This document shows, in pieces, positions 8,304 to 17,711 of a stretch of 64,000 bases of DNA. Each line of letters starts with the position of its first letter. The stretch's first letter is position 1. A program made the position numbers and the translations under genes. Location of the stretch: assembly GCA_040830705.1 (NCBI GenBank), contig JBFOME010000021.1:62001-126000 (forward strand). The letters run 5' to 3'. Under the pieces are notes generated by a model that was given only the letters and a program-made list of their open reading frames with translations, searched no databases and was not told the DNA's origin. This DNA comes from Ruegeria_C sp040830705 (GTDB lineage: Bacteria; Pseudomonadota; Alphaproteobacteria; Rhodobacterales; Rhodobacteraceae).

Positions 8304-11059
8304 CGGTCATAGGCGGCATAGGCTTTACCGCGCCCTGGCTTCTGCTGGGTCTGCTGGCGCTGCCAATCCTTTGGCTGATCCTGCGCGCGATCCCGCCGGC
8401 ACCGATCCGCCGCCTCTTTCCCGCTGTTACCCTGCTCTTGGGCCTGCGCGACGATGAAAGCGTATCCGACCGCACGCCTTGGTGGCTGCTCTTGCTGCGG
8501 ATGCTGGCGGTCGCTGCGGTGATCACAGGACTGGCCGGACCGGTCCTGAACCCCTCGCGCGAGGCCAGTGGCACCGGGCCGCTGCTGATCGTACTAGACG
8601 CAAGCTGGGCCGGGGCCACCGCATGGCCTGACAAGTTGGCGCTGCTGGATACGCAGCTTGGTGAGGCCGGTCGCACCGGCAGGCCGGTCTCAGTCCTGCG
8701 GCTCAGCGCGCCGGAACAGCCCGTGTTCCAGAGTGCTGATGTCTGGCGCAACCGCCTGGCCGGGCTGGAGCCGATGCCATGGCAACCTGCCCCGGTGCAG
8801 ATCGATAGCGCCGAAGCCGCCCTCACATCCATCGACGAGAGTTTCGAGACACACTGGTTCAGTGACGGGCTGGACTATGCCGGTCGCGATCGTATCCTTG
8901 CCGCGCTGGATAATAGTGGGCCCCTGCGTGTGTTTCAGACCGGCAAGCCGGTGCTGGGCATGCTGCCCTCGTATTTTGAAGATGGCGCGATCCAGTTGCG
9001 CGCGATCCGCAGCCCCTCGAATCTGCCGCAGGAAACAAGCATTCTGGCGCATGGCCGCGATCCCGGCGGGACCGTGCGGGTGCTGGCATCGGCCACCGCA
9101 AGTTTCCCGGCAGATGAGACACATGCGGAAACCGCCCTGTCGCTGCCCTCGGAACTGCGCGCCCGGATCACGCGCTTTGAGTTGCAGGGGCAGCGCTCCG
9201 CAGGGGCGGTGACGCTGGCCGATGACAGCCTGCGCCGCCGCGAGGTTGCGCTGATCGCAGGTCGCGAAGATCGCGAAGGGCTTGAGCTGCTGTCACCGCT
9301 GCATTATTTGGAGCAGGCGCTGCAGCCAACCGCAGAACTGCTGAATGGGGCGTTGACCGATATCCTGCCTGCTAAACCGGATGTGATCGTGCTGGCGGAT
9401 GTGGCCACGCTCTCGGGCGCGGAGGAAAGCGCGCTGACCGAATGGGTCGAAGAAGGCGGGCTGCTCTTGCGCTTTGCCGGGCCGCGGCTGGCGGCTAGCG
9501 AAGTCAGCCGCAGTGACGAACATCCGCTGATGCCCGTTCGCTTGCGCTCGGGCGGTCGCTCGGTGGGTGGCGCGATGAGCTGGGGCGAACCAAAGGCGCT
9601 GGCCCCCTTCCCCGAAAGCTCGCCCTTTTTCGGTCTGCCGGTACCGGATGATGTCCGCGTCAGCGCGCAGGTCATGGCCCAGCCCGACCCGACACTGGCT
9701 GGCCGGGTGATCGCCTCGCTCAGCGACGGTACGCCGCTGGTCAGCCGCAAGGCACTGGGTCAAGGCCAGATCGTTCTGTTTCACGTCACCGCAAATGCCG
9801 AATGGTCGAGCCTGCCGCTCTCGGGTCTGTTTGTCGAAATGCTGGAACGCCTCGCAGTCTCATCGACTGCCAAGCCACCCGAGGCGGAAGATCTGGCCGG
9901 TACAATCTGGACACCCATGCAGGTTCTGGACGGTTTCGGCATGCTTGAAGAGGCGGGCAATCTGCCCGGAGTCGAGGGCGCCGCGCTTGCCGAAGACCCG
10001 CTCGGCCCCGACTTACGCCCTGGCATCTATGCCAGCGAAGATCGCCGTCTGGCGCGCAATGTCCTGACCGCCGAGACGGTCCTGACGCCAGCGATCTGGC
10101 CCTCAGATATTCCGGTCGAGGGACTGACGGTTGAGCGCGAGACGCCATTGGGTGGCCCGCTGCTGAGTCTGGCGCTCCTATTGCTCGTGCTCGACGTGAT
10201 CGCCTCGCTGGCGCTTTCGGGGCGGCTGCGGATGGCGGCGCTCGCGCCGGTCCTGTTGGTCTCGCTGATGACGCCCGAAGTCTGGGCGCAGGAGGCGGAA
10301 GACACCGAATTCGCACTTGCGGCGACCCAGGAACTGGTTCTGGCCCATGTGCTGACCGGCGACCGAAATGTCGATGACGTGACGCAGGCCGGGCTGCGCG
10401 GCCTGAGCGGAGTGCTCAGCTATCGCACATCGGTCGAACCGGTAGAGCCGGTCGGCGTCGATCTGGAACGCGATGAGCTTTCATTCTTTCCATTCCTCTA
10501 CTGGCCCGTTTCCCCGGATCAGCCGATCCCGTCGGACGCAGCCTACGCCAAGTTGAACGCCTATCTGCGGTCAGGCGGCATGATCCTGTTCGATACCCGC
10601 GATGCCGACATTGCGCGGTTCGGCTCGGGCGGTCCAAATGGCCGCAAGCTGCAGCAACTGGCAGCTCCGCTGGATGTACCGCCGCTGGAACCGGTGCCGC
10701 GCGACCATGTTCTGACCCGCACTTTCTACCTGCTTCAGGATTTTCCGGGCCGCCATCAGGGCTCGGATGTCTGGGTCGAAGCTTCGCCGCCCGATGCTGA
10801 GCAGATCGAGGGGATGCCCTTCCGCAACCTCAATGACGGGGTGACCCCTGTGATCATCGGCGGCAACGACTGGGCCGCCGCCTGGGCAATCGATCGCAAT
10901 GGCCGCCCGCTGCTGCCGGTGGGGCGCGGCTATGCAGGCGAGCGGCAGCGCGAGTTGGCCTATCGCTTCGGTGTCAACTTGGTGATGCATGTGCTAACCG
11001 GAAACTACAAATCGGATCAGGTGCACGTGCCTGCACTTCTGGACAGGTTGGGCCAATGA
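8300..11059 (+). CDS. BatA-like N-terminal / DUF4159 C-terminal membrane protein
   Basis: 919 residues. The N terminus has the double-transmembrane BatA-type region (two hydrophobic segments at about 9-27 and 59-78, separated by an IRRLFPAVTLLLGL stretch). A large periplasmic or cytoplasmic middle follows, then two membrane segments near 615-665 (LLSLALLLLVLDVIASLAL and MAALAPVLLVSLM). The final 240 residues match DUF4159 (GVDLERDELSFFPFLYWP, LRSGGMILFDTRDA). The GTG start overlaps the DUF58 gene. This MoxR-DUF58-DUF4159 order is common in alphaproteobacteria; the function is unknown but probably concerns envelope complex assembly. Confidence 0.85.
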   Translation: MTVIGGIGFTAPWLLLGLLALPILWLILRAIPPAPIRRLFPAVTLLLGLRDDESVSDRTPWWLLLLRMLAVAAVITGLAGPVLNPSREASGTGPLLIVLDASWAGATAWPDKLALLDTQLGEAGRTGRPVSVLRLSAPEQPVFQSADVWRNRLAGLEPMPWQPAPVQIDSAEAALTSIDESFETHWFSDGLDYAGRDRILAALDNSGPLRVFQTGKPVLGMLPSYFEDGAIQLRAIRSPSNLPQETSILAHGRDPGGTVRVLASATASFPADETHAETALSLPSELRARITRFELQGQRSAGAVTLADDSLRRREVALIAGREDREGLELLSPLHYLEQALQPTAELLNGALTDILPAKPDVIVLADVATLSGAEESALTEWVEEGGLLLRFAGPRLAASEVSRSDEHPLMPVRLRSGGRSVGGAMSWGEPKALAPFPESSPFFGLPVPDDVRVSAQVMAQPDPTLAGRVIASLSDGTPLVSRKALGQGQIVLFHVTANAEWSSLPLSGLFVEMLERLAVSSTAKPPEAEDLAGTIWTPMQVLDGFGMLEEAGNLPGVEGAALAEDPLGPDLRPGIYASEDRRLARNVLTAETVLTPAIWPSDIPVEGLTVERETPLGGPLLSLALLLLVLDVIASLALSGRLRMAALAPVLLVSLMTPEVWAQEAEDTEFALAATQELVLAHVLTGDRNVDDVTQAGLRGLSGVLSYRTSVEPVEPVGVDLERDELSFFPFLYWPVSPDQPIPSDAAYAKLNAYLRSGGMILFDTRDADIARFGSGGPNGRKLQQLAAPLDVPPLEPVPRDHVLTRTFYLLQDFPGRHQGSDVWVEASPPDAEQIEGMPFRNLNDGVTPVIIGGNDWAAAWAIDRNGRPLLPVGRGYAGERQRELAYRFGVNLVMHVLTGNYKSDQVHVPALLDRLGQ

Positions 11060-13098
11060 CCGGGACCATCATCTTTGACCCGCTGATCCCATGGCCCGCC
11101 CTGCTGGTGCTGGCGGTTCTGGCAAGCGCCGGGATTGTCCTCGCGCTGTTGCGCGGGCTGTCAGGCTGGGCACTGCGCGGCCTTGCGGCGCTGGTACTGC
11201 TTGGCGCGCTTGCGGCCCCCGCTTATCAGATCGAGGATCGCGCGCCGCTGAGCGACATCGTGATTTTGCTGGAGGATCAGAGCGCAAGCCAAAGCCTCGC
11301 CGACCGCCAGGAACAGAGCGCGCAGGCCGCAGAAGCCCTCGCCGCCACTATCGAAGAGCGGGAGAACACTGAACTTCGCCGCGTGCGAGTGGGCGACGGG
11401 GACGGCGATGCCGGAACCCAGCTCATGTCCGCCCTGTCTGAGGCGTTGGCCGAGGAGCCGCGCGCGCGCGTTGCCGGGATCATCGCTTTGTCCGATGGTC
11501 GAGTGCATGACGCAGAGATGGCACCCCAGCTTCCCGCCCCGATGCATCTGTTGCTGTCCGGCAGGTCCGACGACTGGGATCGCCGCCTGATCGTGCGAAA
11601 CGCACCGGCCTTCGCAATCATTGGCGAACCGGTGACGCTCACCCTGAGGATCGAGGATAGTGGCGCAGCCCCACCCGACCAACGCTCCGCCCCGCTGGAA
11701 ATCTCGGTCGATGGGGCTGAGCCGGACTTATTTACCGTGCCCATCGGACAGGATATCGAACTGCCCGTAACCCTCACCCATGGCGGGCGCAATGTCATCC
11801 AGTTCACCGTGCCGACAGCCGAAGGCGAGTTGACCGACCGCAACAACACTGCGCTCATCCAGATGAACGGCGTGCGCGACCGGCTGCGGGTTTTGCTGGT
11901 ATCGGGCGAGCCGCATCCGGGCGGGCGCACCTGGCGCAATCTGCTGAAATCGGACAGCGCGGTCGATCTGGTGCATTTCACCATCCTGCGCCCCCCCGAA
12001 AAGCAGGACGGCGTACCGGTGGACGAGCTTTCTCTGATCGCTTTCCCGACGCGCGAACTGTTTCTGGAAAAGATCAACGATTTCGACCTGATCATCTTCG
12101 ATCGCTACAAGCGACGCGGCATCCTGCCCGCGATCTATCTGGACAATGTTTCGCAATATGTGGCCGATGGCGGCGCGGTGCTGGTGGCCGCTGGCCCCGA
12201 TTTCGCCACTGCCGACAGTATCTATCGCTCGCCGCTGGGACCGACCCTGCCCGCACAACCCACCGCCCGCATCATCGAGGAGCGCTATCCCCCCTCGGTG
12301 ACTGAGCTGGGCGAACGTCCCCCGGTCACCGCCGATCTGGGCCGGGCCGAGGATTGGGGGGCTTGGCTGCGGCAGGTCGATGTCTTTCCCAGATCGGGCA
12401 ATGTCGTGATGAGCGGTATAGACGAGCGGCCATTGCTAATCCTTGACCGGGTCGGCGAGGGCCGGGTCGCGCTGCTGGCCTCCGATCACGCCTGGCTCTG
12501 GAGCCGTGGCTATGATGGCGGCGGGCCGCAACTGGAATTGCTGCGCAGGCTGGCGCATTGGATGATGAAGGAACCTGAGCTCGAAGAAGAAGCGCTCTGG
12601 GCCGAGGCGCAGGGCCGTACCATGCGCATCATCCGCCGCACACTCGACGAAGAAGTCGGCCCAGTTACCATCACCCGCCCGAATGGCGAAACCGAGACCA
12701 TCAACTTGCAAGAAGTCTCGCCCGGTCGGTTCGAAGCGCTCTACCTAGGCCCCGAAATCGGCCTCTACCGCCTGCAAGAGGGCGAGCGTCAGGCGGTGAT
12801 TGGCCTTGGTCCAGCCGCACCGCGTGAATTCGAGGAAACCATCGCAACCGGTGAGGTGCTGGACCCCATTCTGGCAACAATGCGCGGTGGAACCTTCCGT
12901 TTAGAGGATGGTTTGCCTGCGATCCGGTCAGTACGCGAGGGACGACCCGCCGCGGGGCGGGGCTGGATCGGGCTGACACCACGCGGGGCTTATGAAACCC
13001 GCGACGTGACGCAAACCGCACTGCTGCCCCCCTGGCTGGTGCTGTTTCTGGCGGCAGGATTTATTCTTGCAGGATGGCTACGGGAAGGCCGCCAGTGA
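11056..13098 (+). CDS. Membrane protein of the MoxR operon (glutamine-amidotransferase-like fold)
   Basis: 680 residues, ATG overlapping the previous stop (ATGA). Two membrane helices lie near the N terminus (about 8-28 and 37-56) and one at the C terminus (LLPPWLVLFLAAGFILAGW), with a large soluble region between. The middle contains LLVSGEPHPGGRTWRNLLKSD and YVADGGAVLVAAGPDFA, typical of the class I amidotransferase-like module found in these operon partners, without an obvious catalytic Cys. It is the last gene of the four-gene operon. Biochemical role unknown. Confidence 0.75.
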   Translation: MTGTIIFDPLIPWPALLVLAVLASAGIVLALLRGLSGWALRGLAALVLLGALAAPAYQIEDRAPLSDIVILLEDQSASQSLADRQEQSAQAAEALAATIEERENTELRRVRVGDGDGDAGTQLMSALSEALAEEPRARVAGIIALSDGRVHDAEMAPQLPAPMHLLLSGRSDDWDRRLIVRNAPAFAIIGEPVTLTLRIEDSGAAPPDQRSAPLEISVDGAEPDLFTVPIGQDIELPVTLTHGGRNVIQFTVPTAEGELTDRNNTALIQMNGVRDRLRVLLVSGEPHPGGRTWRNLLKSDSAVDLVHFTILRPPEKQDGVPVDELSLIAFPTRELFLEKINDFDLIIFDRYKRRGILPAIYLDNVSQYVADGGAVLVAAGPDFATADSIYRSPLGPTLPAQPTARIIEERYPPSVTELGERPPVTADLGRAEDWGAWLRQVDVFPRSGNVVMSGIDERPLLILDRVGEGRVALLASDHAWLWSRGYDGGGPQLELLRRLAHWMMKEPELEEEALWAEAQGRTMRIIRRTLDEEVGPVTITRPNGETETINLQEVSPGRFEALYLGPEIGLYRLQEGERQAVIGLGPAAPREFEETIATGEVLDPILATMRGGTFRLEDGLPAIRSVREGRPAAGRGWIGLTPRGAYETRDVTQTALLPPWLVLFLAAGFILAGWLREGRQ

Positions 13099-13136
13099 AT
13101 GCGGCGATGCGCGTTGTATTTCTGATTATAGGGACG

Positions 13137-13157
13137 AAATTCCACATATTGAAATTT
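13137..13157. promoter_or_regulatory. Imperfect palindrome upstream of the beta-oxidation operon
   Basis: AAATTcCA-N5-TGaAATTT, 21 bases with 7 of the 8 arm pairs matched, about 60 bases upstream of the TTG start of the hydratase/dehydrogenase gene. It is A/T-rich against GC-rich surroundings. The operon ends with an IclR regulator, so this is a candidate for its operator. No footprint-like consensus is known to me for this protein. Confidence 0.4.
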
Positions 13158-13215
13158 ATTACTTGACCGGTTATCCCTCGGGCGAATGCGAAGTGCCGTC
13201 GGAAAGGGATCGAAC

Positions 13216-15303
13216 TTGACCAATCCAGTCACCATGGAGTTTGTCGATGATATTGCCGTCATCGAGGTGTCAAACCCGCCGGTCAACGCCTTGTCGCAAG
13301 CAGTGCGCGCGGGCCTGTCTGAAACCGTCGCTTCAGCTGCCGCTGATCATCGGATCAAAGCCATCGTAGTCTGCTGCGCGGGCCGGACCTTTATCGCGGG
13401 CGCCGATATTCGCGAGTTTGGCAAACCCCCGATGGAGCCATCCCTGCCAGATGTCATCAACCAAATCGAAGTCACAGCCAAACCGGTGGTGATCGCTCTG
13501 CACGGTACCGCGCTGGGCGGCGGGCTGGAGTTGGCTTTGGGCGGGCATTACCGTATCGCGCTGGCCTCGGCACGGTTTGGGTTGCCCGAGGTAACGCTGG
13601 GCCTGCTGCCCGGCGCGGGCGGCACCCAGCGGCTTCCGCGACTGGTGCCAATGTCAGATGCCATCGACATGATCACCTCGGGGCGCCAGATCGGCGCAGC
13701 GCAAGCGCTTGATCTGGGGCTGATCGACAAGATCGCCCAAAGCGACGACATCCGCGACGCCGGGCTCGACTATGCCAGTAAATTGATCGCGACTGCCGCC
13801 CCGCCGCGTCCCAGCAGCGCGCTACCGTGCAACCCGCCTGCGCCGGGGGCCCTTGATGCGGCGCGCACTAAGTTGACGAGATCCGCACGCGGCCAGATTG
13901 CACCGCAGAAAGCCCTGGACGCGCTTCAGTGCGCTGCCGAACTACCGTTCTCCGACGGGTTGGCACAGGAGCGGGCGCTGTTTAGCGAATTGATGAAATC
14001 GGACCAGCGCGGCGCTCTAATACATGCGTTTTTTTCGGAACGTCAGGTCGGAAAACTGGACGAGATCAAGGGCGTTGCCCCGCGCGCCATTCAAACCATA
14101 GGTGTGGTCGGAGGTGGAACCATGGGCGCCGGTATCGCCGCGAGTGCCTTGCTTTCCGGCCTGATCGTTACTCTGGTCGAACGCGATTCCGAAGCGGCGC
14201 AACATGCATATAACGCGGTGACCAGCCTGCTTGAAGGCGCCGTGAAGCGCGGTAAGCTATCGGCAGCTGAATATGGCAAGATTAAGGCTGAATGTTTTAA
14301 AACCACAAAGGAATACACCAAAATCGCCGATACAGACCTGGTAATCGAAGCGGTACTTGAAAGCCTTGATGTAAAGAAAGAAGTCTTTGGTAGGCTGGAT
14401 GCGGTGTGCAAGCCGAGTGCGATATTGGCGACGAACACCTCGTATCTGGATGTGAACACCATCGCGGCGATGACGGCACGACCCGAGCAAGTGATCGGGC
14501 TGCACTTCTTTTCGCCCGCGCATGTCATGAAGCTGTTGGAGGTTGTTGTCGCCGACAAAACCGCGCCCGAAGTGACAGCAACCGGCTTTGCTCTGGCAAA
14601 GAAGCTGGGCAAGGTGGCGGTTCGCTCGGGTGTCTGTGACGGCTTCATTGGCAACCGCATCCTGTCGCAATATCGCAAGGCCTTGGATAGCGCCGTAATC
14701 GCCGGGGCCAGCCCCTTTGATGTCGACCGCGCTTTGGTCGATTTCGGGTTGGCAATGGGACCTTATGCGGTAAGCGACCTGGCCGGGCTGGATATCGGCT
14801 GGGCCACACGCAAACGCCTGGCTCCGGCCCGCGATCCGCGTGAGGCCTATGCCGAATTCGCGGATCGCCTTTGCGAGATGGGCCGCTTTGGCCGCAAGAC
14901 CGGCAGAGGATACTACGTCTACGGCGATGGCGGCCCCACGCCCGATCCCGAGGTTGACGCGATCATCGCCGAAGAACGCCACAGGAAGGCCATCAAGGCG
15001 CGCGCCCTTTCCGATCAAGATATCATCGACCGTTTCATCGCGGCCTTGGTGAACGAAGCCGCACGAGTGGTCGAGGAAGGCATTGCACAACGCCCACTGG
15101 ATATCGATGTCACCTTGTTGAATGGATACGGGTTTCCGCGCTGGCGCGGTGGCCCGATGTATTACGCCGATATCGTCGGGCTGGAAAAGATCCTGCTCGA
15201 TATCACCCGATTTGCCGCCGAGGATGATTTCCTCTGGCAGCCTGCGCCGCTGCTGCAGCGGTTGGTGGCCGACGGCAAGAACTTTGCCAGCCTGAACACA
15301 TAA
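13216..15303 (+). CDS. fadJ: Bifunctional enoyl-CoA hydratase / 3-hydroxyacyl-CoA dehydrogenase (FadJ/FadB-like)
   Basis: 695 residues from TTG 13216 (MTNPVTMEF; AAGGGA upstream). ATG 13234 would also preserve the fold. The N-terminal crotonase domain (1-190) has the oxyanion stretch AGADIREFG and both acidic residues (GGGLELALGG, FGLPEVTLGLLPGAGG). The NAD-binding dehydrogenase domain starts near 290 (IGVVGGGTMGAGIAASALL), followed by the C-terminal dimerisation domains (GFIGNRI, LLNGYGFPRWRGGP). It performs hydration and oxidation in acyl-CoA beta-oxidation. It leads an operon with thiolase, two acyl-CoA dehydrogenases and an IclR regulator. Confidence 0.9.
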   Translation: MTNPVTMEFVDDIAVIEVSNPPVNALSQAVRAGLSETVASAAADHRIKAIVVCCAGRTFIAGADIREFGKPPMEPSLPDVINQIEVTAKPVVIALHGTALGGGLELALGGHYRIALASARFGLPEVTLGLLPGAGGTQRLPRLVPMSDAIDMITSGRQIGAAQALDLGLIDKIAQSDDIRDAGLDYASKLIATAAPPRPSSALPCNPPAPGALDAARTKLTRSARGQIAPQKALDALQCAAELPFSDGLAQERALFSELMKSDQRGALIHAFFSERQVGKLDEIKGVAPRAIQTIGVVGGGTMGAGIAASALLSGLIVTLVERDSEAAQHAYNAVTSLLEGAVKRGKLSAAEYGKIKAECFKTTKEYTKIADTDLVIEAVLESLDVKKEVFGRLDAVCKPSAILATNTSYLDVNTIAAMTARPEQVIGLHFFSPAHVMKLLEVVVADKTAPEVTATGFALAKKLGKVAVRSGVCDGFIGNRILSQYRKALDSAVIAGASPFDVDRALVDFGLAMGPYAVSDLAGLDIGWATRKRLAPARDPREAYAEFADRLCEMGRFGRKTGRGYYVYGDGGPTPDPEVDAIIAEERHRKAIKARALSDQDIIDRFIAALVNEAARVVEEGIAQRPLDIDVTLLNGYGFPRWRGGPMYYADIVGLEKILLDITRFAAEDDFLWQPAPLLQRLVADGKNFASLNT

Positions 15304-15314
15304 GGATCATTGCG

Positions 15315-16493
15315 ATGAAACAAGCAGTAATTGTCTCGACCGCGCGCACTGGGTTGGCCAAGTCCTATCGCGGCGCGTTCAATGAGACCCACGGGGCGAC
15401 CATGGCAGGTCACGCCATCGAACACGCGGTCAATCGGGCGGGCATCGACCCCGACCTGTTGGAGGATGCCTTTGTCGGCTGCGGCTATCCCGAAGGCCTG
15501 ACCGGAAGCAATATCGCAAGGCAATCAGTAATCCGGGCCGGTTTGCCTGTCACTGTCGCGGCGGCGACGGTGAACCGGTTCTGCTCGTCCGGTTTGCAGG
15601 CGGTTGCGATGGCAGCGCACGCGATCAGCATGGAAAAAGCACCGGCTGCTATTGCGGGCGGCGTCGAAAGCATCAGTCAGATGCCCCCCTCACGCCCGCC
15701 GCAAGCGCAGGAGCCATGGATTGCCGAAAACAAGCCTGATCTCTACCTGACGATGATCGAAACGGCCGATATCGTCGCCAGTCGTTACAATATCAGCCGC
15801 GAAGCGCAGGATGAACTGGCACTGCAGAGCCAGCATCGCACCGCCGCCGCGCAAGCTGCCGGAAAGCTGGATGATGAGATCGTGCCGATCACCGTCACAC
15901 AGGCCTTCAAGGATCGCGAAACCGGCGAGGTTACCCGTAAGGAAGTGACCTTTGCCATGGATGACTGTAACCGGCCCAACACCACGCTTGAGGGCCTGGC
16001 GGGCCTCGCCCCGGTGCGCGGCGAGGGGCAGTTCATAACCGCTGGCAACGCATCCCAGCTTTCCGATGGGGCGGCGGCCCTGGTGTTGATGGACGAAGAC
16101 GTGGCCGCGCGCGAAGATGTCACGCCGCTAGGGGCCTTCAAGGGTTTTGCGGTGGCGGGGTGTGAGCCCGACGAAATGGGCATTGGCCCGGTCTTTGCCG
16201 TCCCGCGCCTGCTGGAACGTCACGGGTTGAGTGTCCAGGATATCGATCTGTGGGAATTGAACGAGGCTTTTGCCAGCCAAGCGCTCTATTGCCGCGAACG
16301 GCTGGGGATCGATCCCGAGATCTGCAACGTCAATGGCGGTTCGATCTCGATCGGGCATCCATTTGGCATGACTGGCGCGCGCATGACCGGGCATCTGATG
16401 CTCGAAGGCAGACGCCGGGGCGCGAAACTGGGCGTTGTGACCATGTGTATTGGCGGCGGTCAGGGCGCCGCAGGTCTGTTCGAAATCTTCTGA
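15315..16493 (+). CDS. Acetyl-CoA acyltransferase (thiolase)
   Basis: 392 residues, the normal thiolase length. Catalytic nucleophile Cys lies in VNRFCSSGLQAVAMAA, the His in NGGSISIGHPFGMTGAR and the second Cys in MCIGGGQGAAGL. It cleaves 3-ketoacyl-CoA with CoA to release acetyl-CoA. It starts 11 bases after the hydratase/dehydrogenase stop with AAGGA upstream, so belongs to the same operon. Degradative rather than biosynthetic by context. Confidence 0.93.
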   Translation: MKQAVIVSTARTGLAKSYRGAFNETHGATMAGHAIEHAVNRAGIDPDLLEDAFVGCGYPEGLTGSNIARQSVIRAGLPVTVAAATVNRFCSSGLQAVAMAAHAISMEKAPAAIAGGVESISQMPPSRPPQAQEPWIAENKPDLYLTMIETADIVASRYNISREAQDELALQSQHRTAAAQAAGKLDDEIVPITVTQAFKDRETGEVTRKEVTFAMDDCNRPNTTLEGLAGLAPVRGEGQFITAGNASQLSDGAAALVLMDEDVAAREDVTPLGAFKGFAVAGCEPDEMGIGPVFAVPRLLERHGLSVQDIDLWELNEAFASQALYCRERLGIDPEICNVNGGSISIGHPFGMTGARMTGHLMLEGRRRGAKLGVVTMCIGGGQGAAGLFEIF

Positions 16494-16502
16494 GAGGCGC
16501 GC

Positions 16503-17699
16503 ATGGACCTGACCTACACTCCCGAACAAGAGGCATTTCGCGCTGAACTGCGCCGGTTTCTCGCCGAGAACCTGCCGGAAGACGTCCGCGACAAGGTGCG
16601 TCTGGGCAAACGGCTGACCAAATCAGAGATGCAAGACTGGCACGCGACGCTGAACGCGCAGGGTTGGCTGGCCATGAGCTGGCCTCGCAAATATGGCGGT
16701 GCAGATTGGGACGCAGTGCAACGTCAAATCTTTGAGGAGGAAGCCTGCCGCGCCTATGCGCCACGGATCGTGCCGTTTGGGTTGAAGATGCTTGCGCCCG
16801 TTCTGTTCGAATTCGGCACCGAGGCGCAGCGGCAACGCTTTCTGCCGCCCATACTGAGCGGCGATCATTGGTGGTGCCAGGGTTATTCAGAACCCGGTGC
16901 CGGATCCGATCTGGCGTCGCTTAGAACCCGCGCAGTGCGCGACGGCGATCACTACGTGGTTAATGGGCAAAAGACCTGGACCACGCTGGGACAGCATGCA
17001 AACTGGATTTTCTGTTTGGTGCGCACCGACCCGGATGCCAAGAAGCAGGAGGGGATCTCCTTCCTGCTGATTGACATGAAGACACCCGGCGTGACCGTCC
17101 GGCCCATCGTTCTGATCGATGGCGAGGCCGAGGTGAATGAGGTGTTTTTCGACAATGTGCGTGTCCCAGCCGAAAACCTTGTGGGTGAAGAAAACAAAGG
17201 CTGGACCTATGCCAAATACCTGTTGACGCATGAACGCACGAACATTGCCGGTGTGGGGTTTTCCGACGCCGCGCTTGCAACACTGAAACACGTTGCGGCG
17301 CATACGATGGCGGGCGGCAAACCTCTTGGTCAGAACCCTCATTTCGCAGCGCGCCTCGCGCAGGTCGAGATTGACCTGCTGGCCATGCGAACCACTAATC
17401 TGCGCATGGTAAGCGCTGCCGCCAAGGGCCAGGCGCCGGGGGTCGAAAGCTCGATGCTCAAGGTCAAGGGCACATTGCTGCGACAGGAGTTGAGCGCTCT
17501 GCTCCGCCGCGCCGCGGGGCCAGACGCGATGCCCTACCTACCCGACTTTCTGGAGGGCGGCGACAACGCCGACCCACAGGGGCCAGAGCACGCCCCAGCC
17601 GCTGCGCCGGGCTATTTCAACCTGCGCAAATTGTCGATCTTCGGTGGCTCGAACGAGATCCAGCGCGCGATCATCGCCAAATCAGCGCTCGGTCTGTGA
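16503..17699 (+). CDS. Acyl-CoA dehydrogenase, probable catalytic subunit
   Basis: 398-residue flavoprotein with family motifs QGYSEPGAGSDLASL (substrate and FAD contact), GQKTWTTLGQHANWIF and the C-terminal FGGSNEIQRAIIAKSALG. The usual late Glu (as in YEGTS) is replaced by Gly, but Glu244 in THERTNIAG aligns by eye with the catalytic Glu of isovaleryl-CoA-dehydrogenase-type enzymes. It starts 9 bases after the thiolase gene with a GAGG site. The next gene encodes a second, divergent acyl-CoA dehydrogenase, which suggests a heteromeric enzyme for a branched or bulky acyl-CoA. Substrate unknown. Confidence 0.88.
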   Translation: MDLTYTPEQEAFRAELRRFLAENLPEDVRDKVRLGKRLTKSEMQDWHATLNAQGWLAMSWPRKYGGADWDAVQRQIFEEEACRAYAPRIVPFGLKMLAPVLFEFGTEAQRQRFLPPILSGDHWWCQGYSEPGAGSDLASLRTRAVRDGDHYVVNGQKTWTTLGQHANWIFCLVRTDPDAKKQEGISFLLIDMKTPGVTVRPIVLIDGEAEVNEVFFDNVRVPAENLVGEENKGWTYAKYLLTHERTNIAGVGFSDAALATLKHVAAHTMAGGKPLGQNPHFAARLAQVEIDLLAMRTTNLRMVSAAAKGQAPGVESSMLKVKGTLLRQELSALLRRAAGPDAMPYLPDFLEGGDNADPQGPEHAPAAAPGYFNLRKLSIFGGSNEIQRAIIAKSALGL

Positions 17700-17711
17700 C
17701 GGGGTAGATTG

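Noticed and set aside
14257..15090. 277-codon minus-strand open frame inside the hydratase/dehydrogenase gene
   Set aside because: Lies wholly within the conserved dehydrogenase domain on the other strand; no ribosome site or domain.
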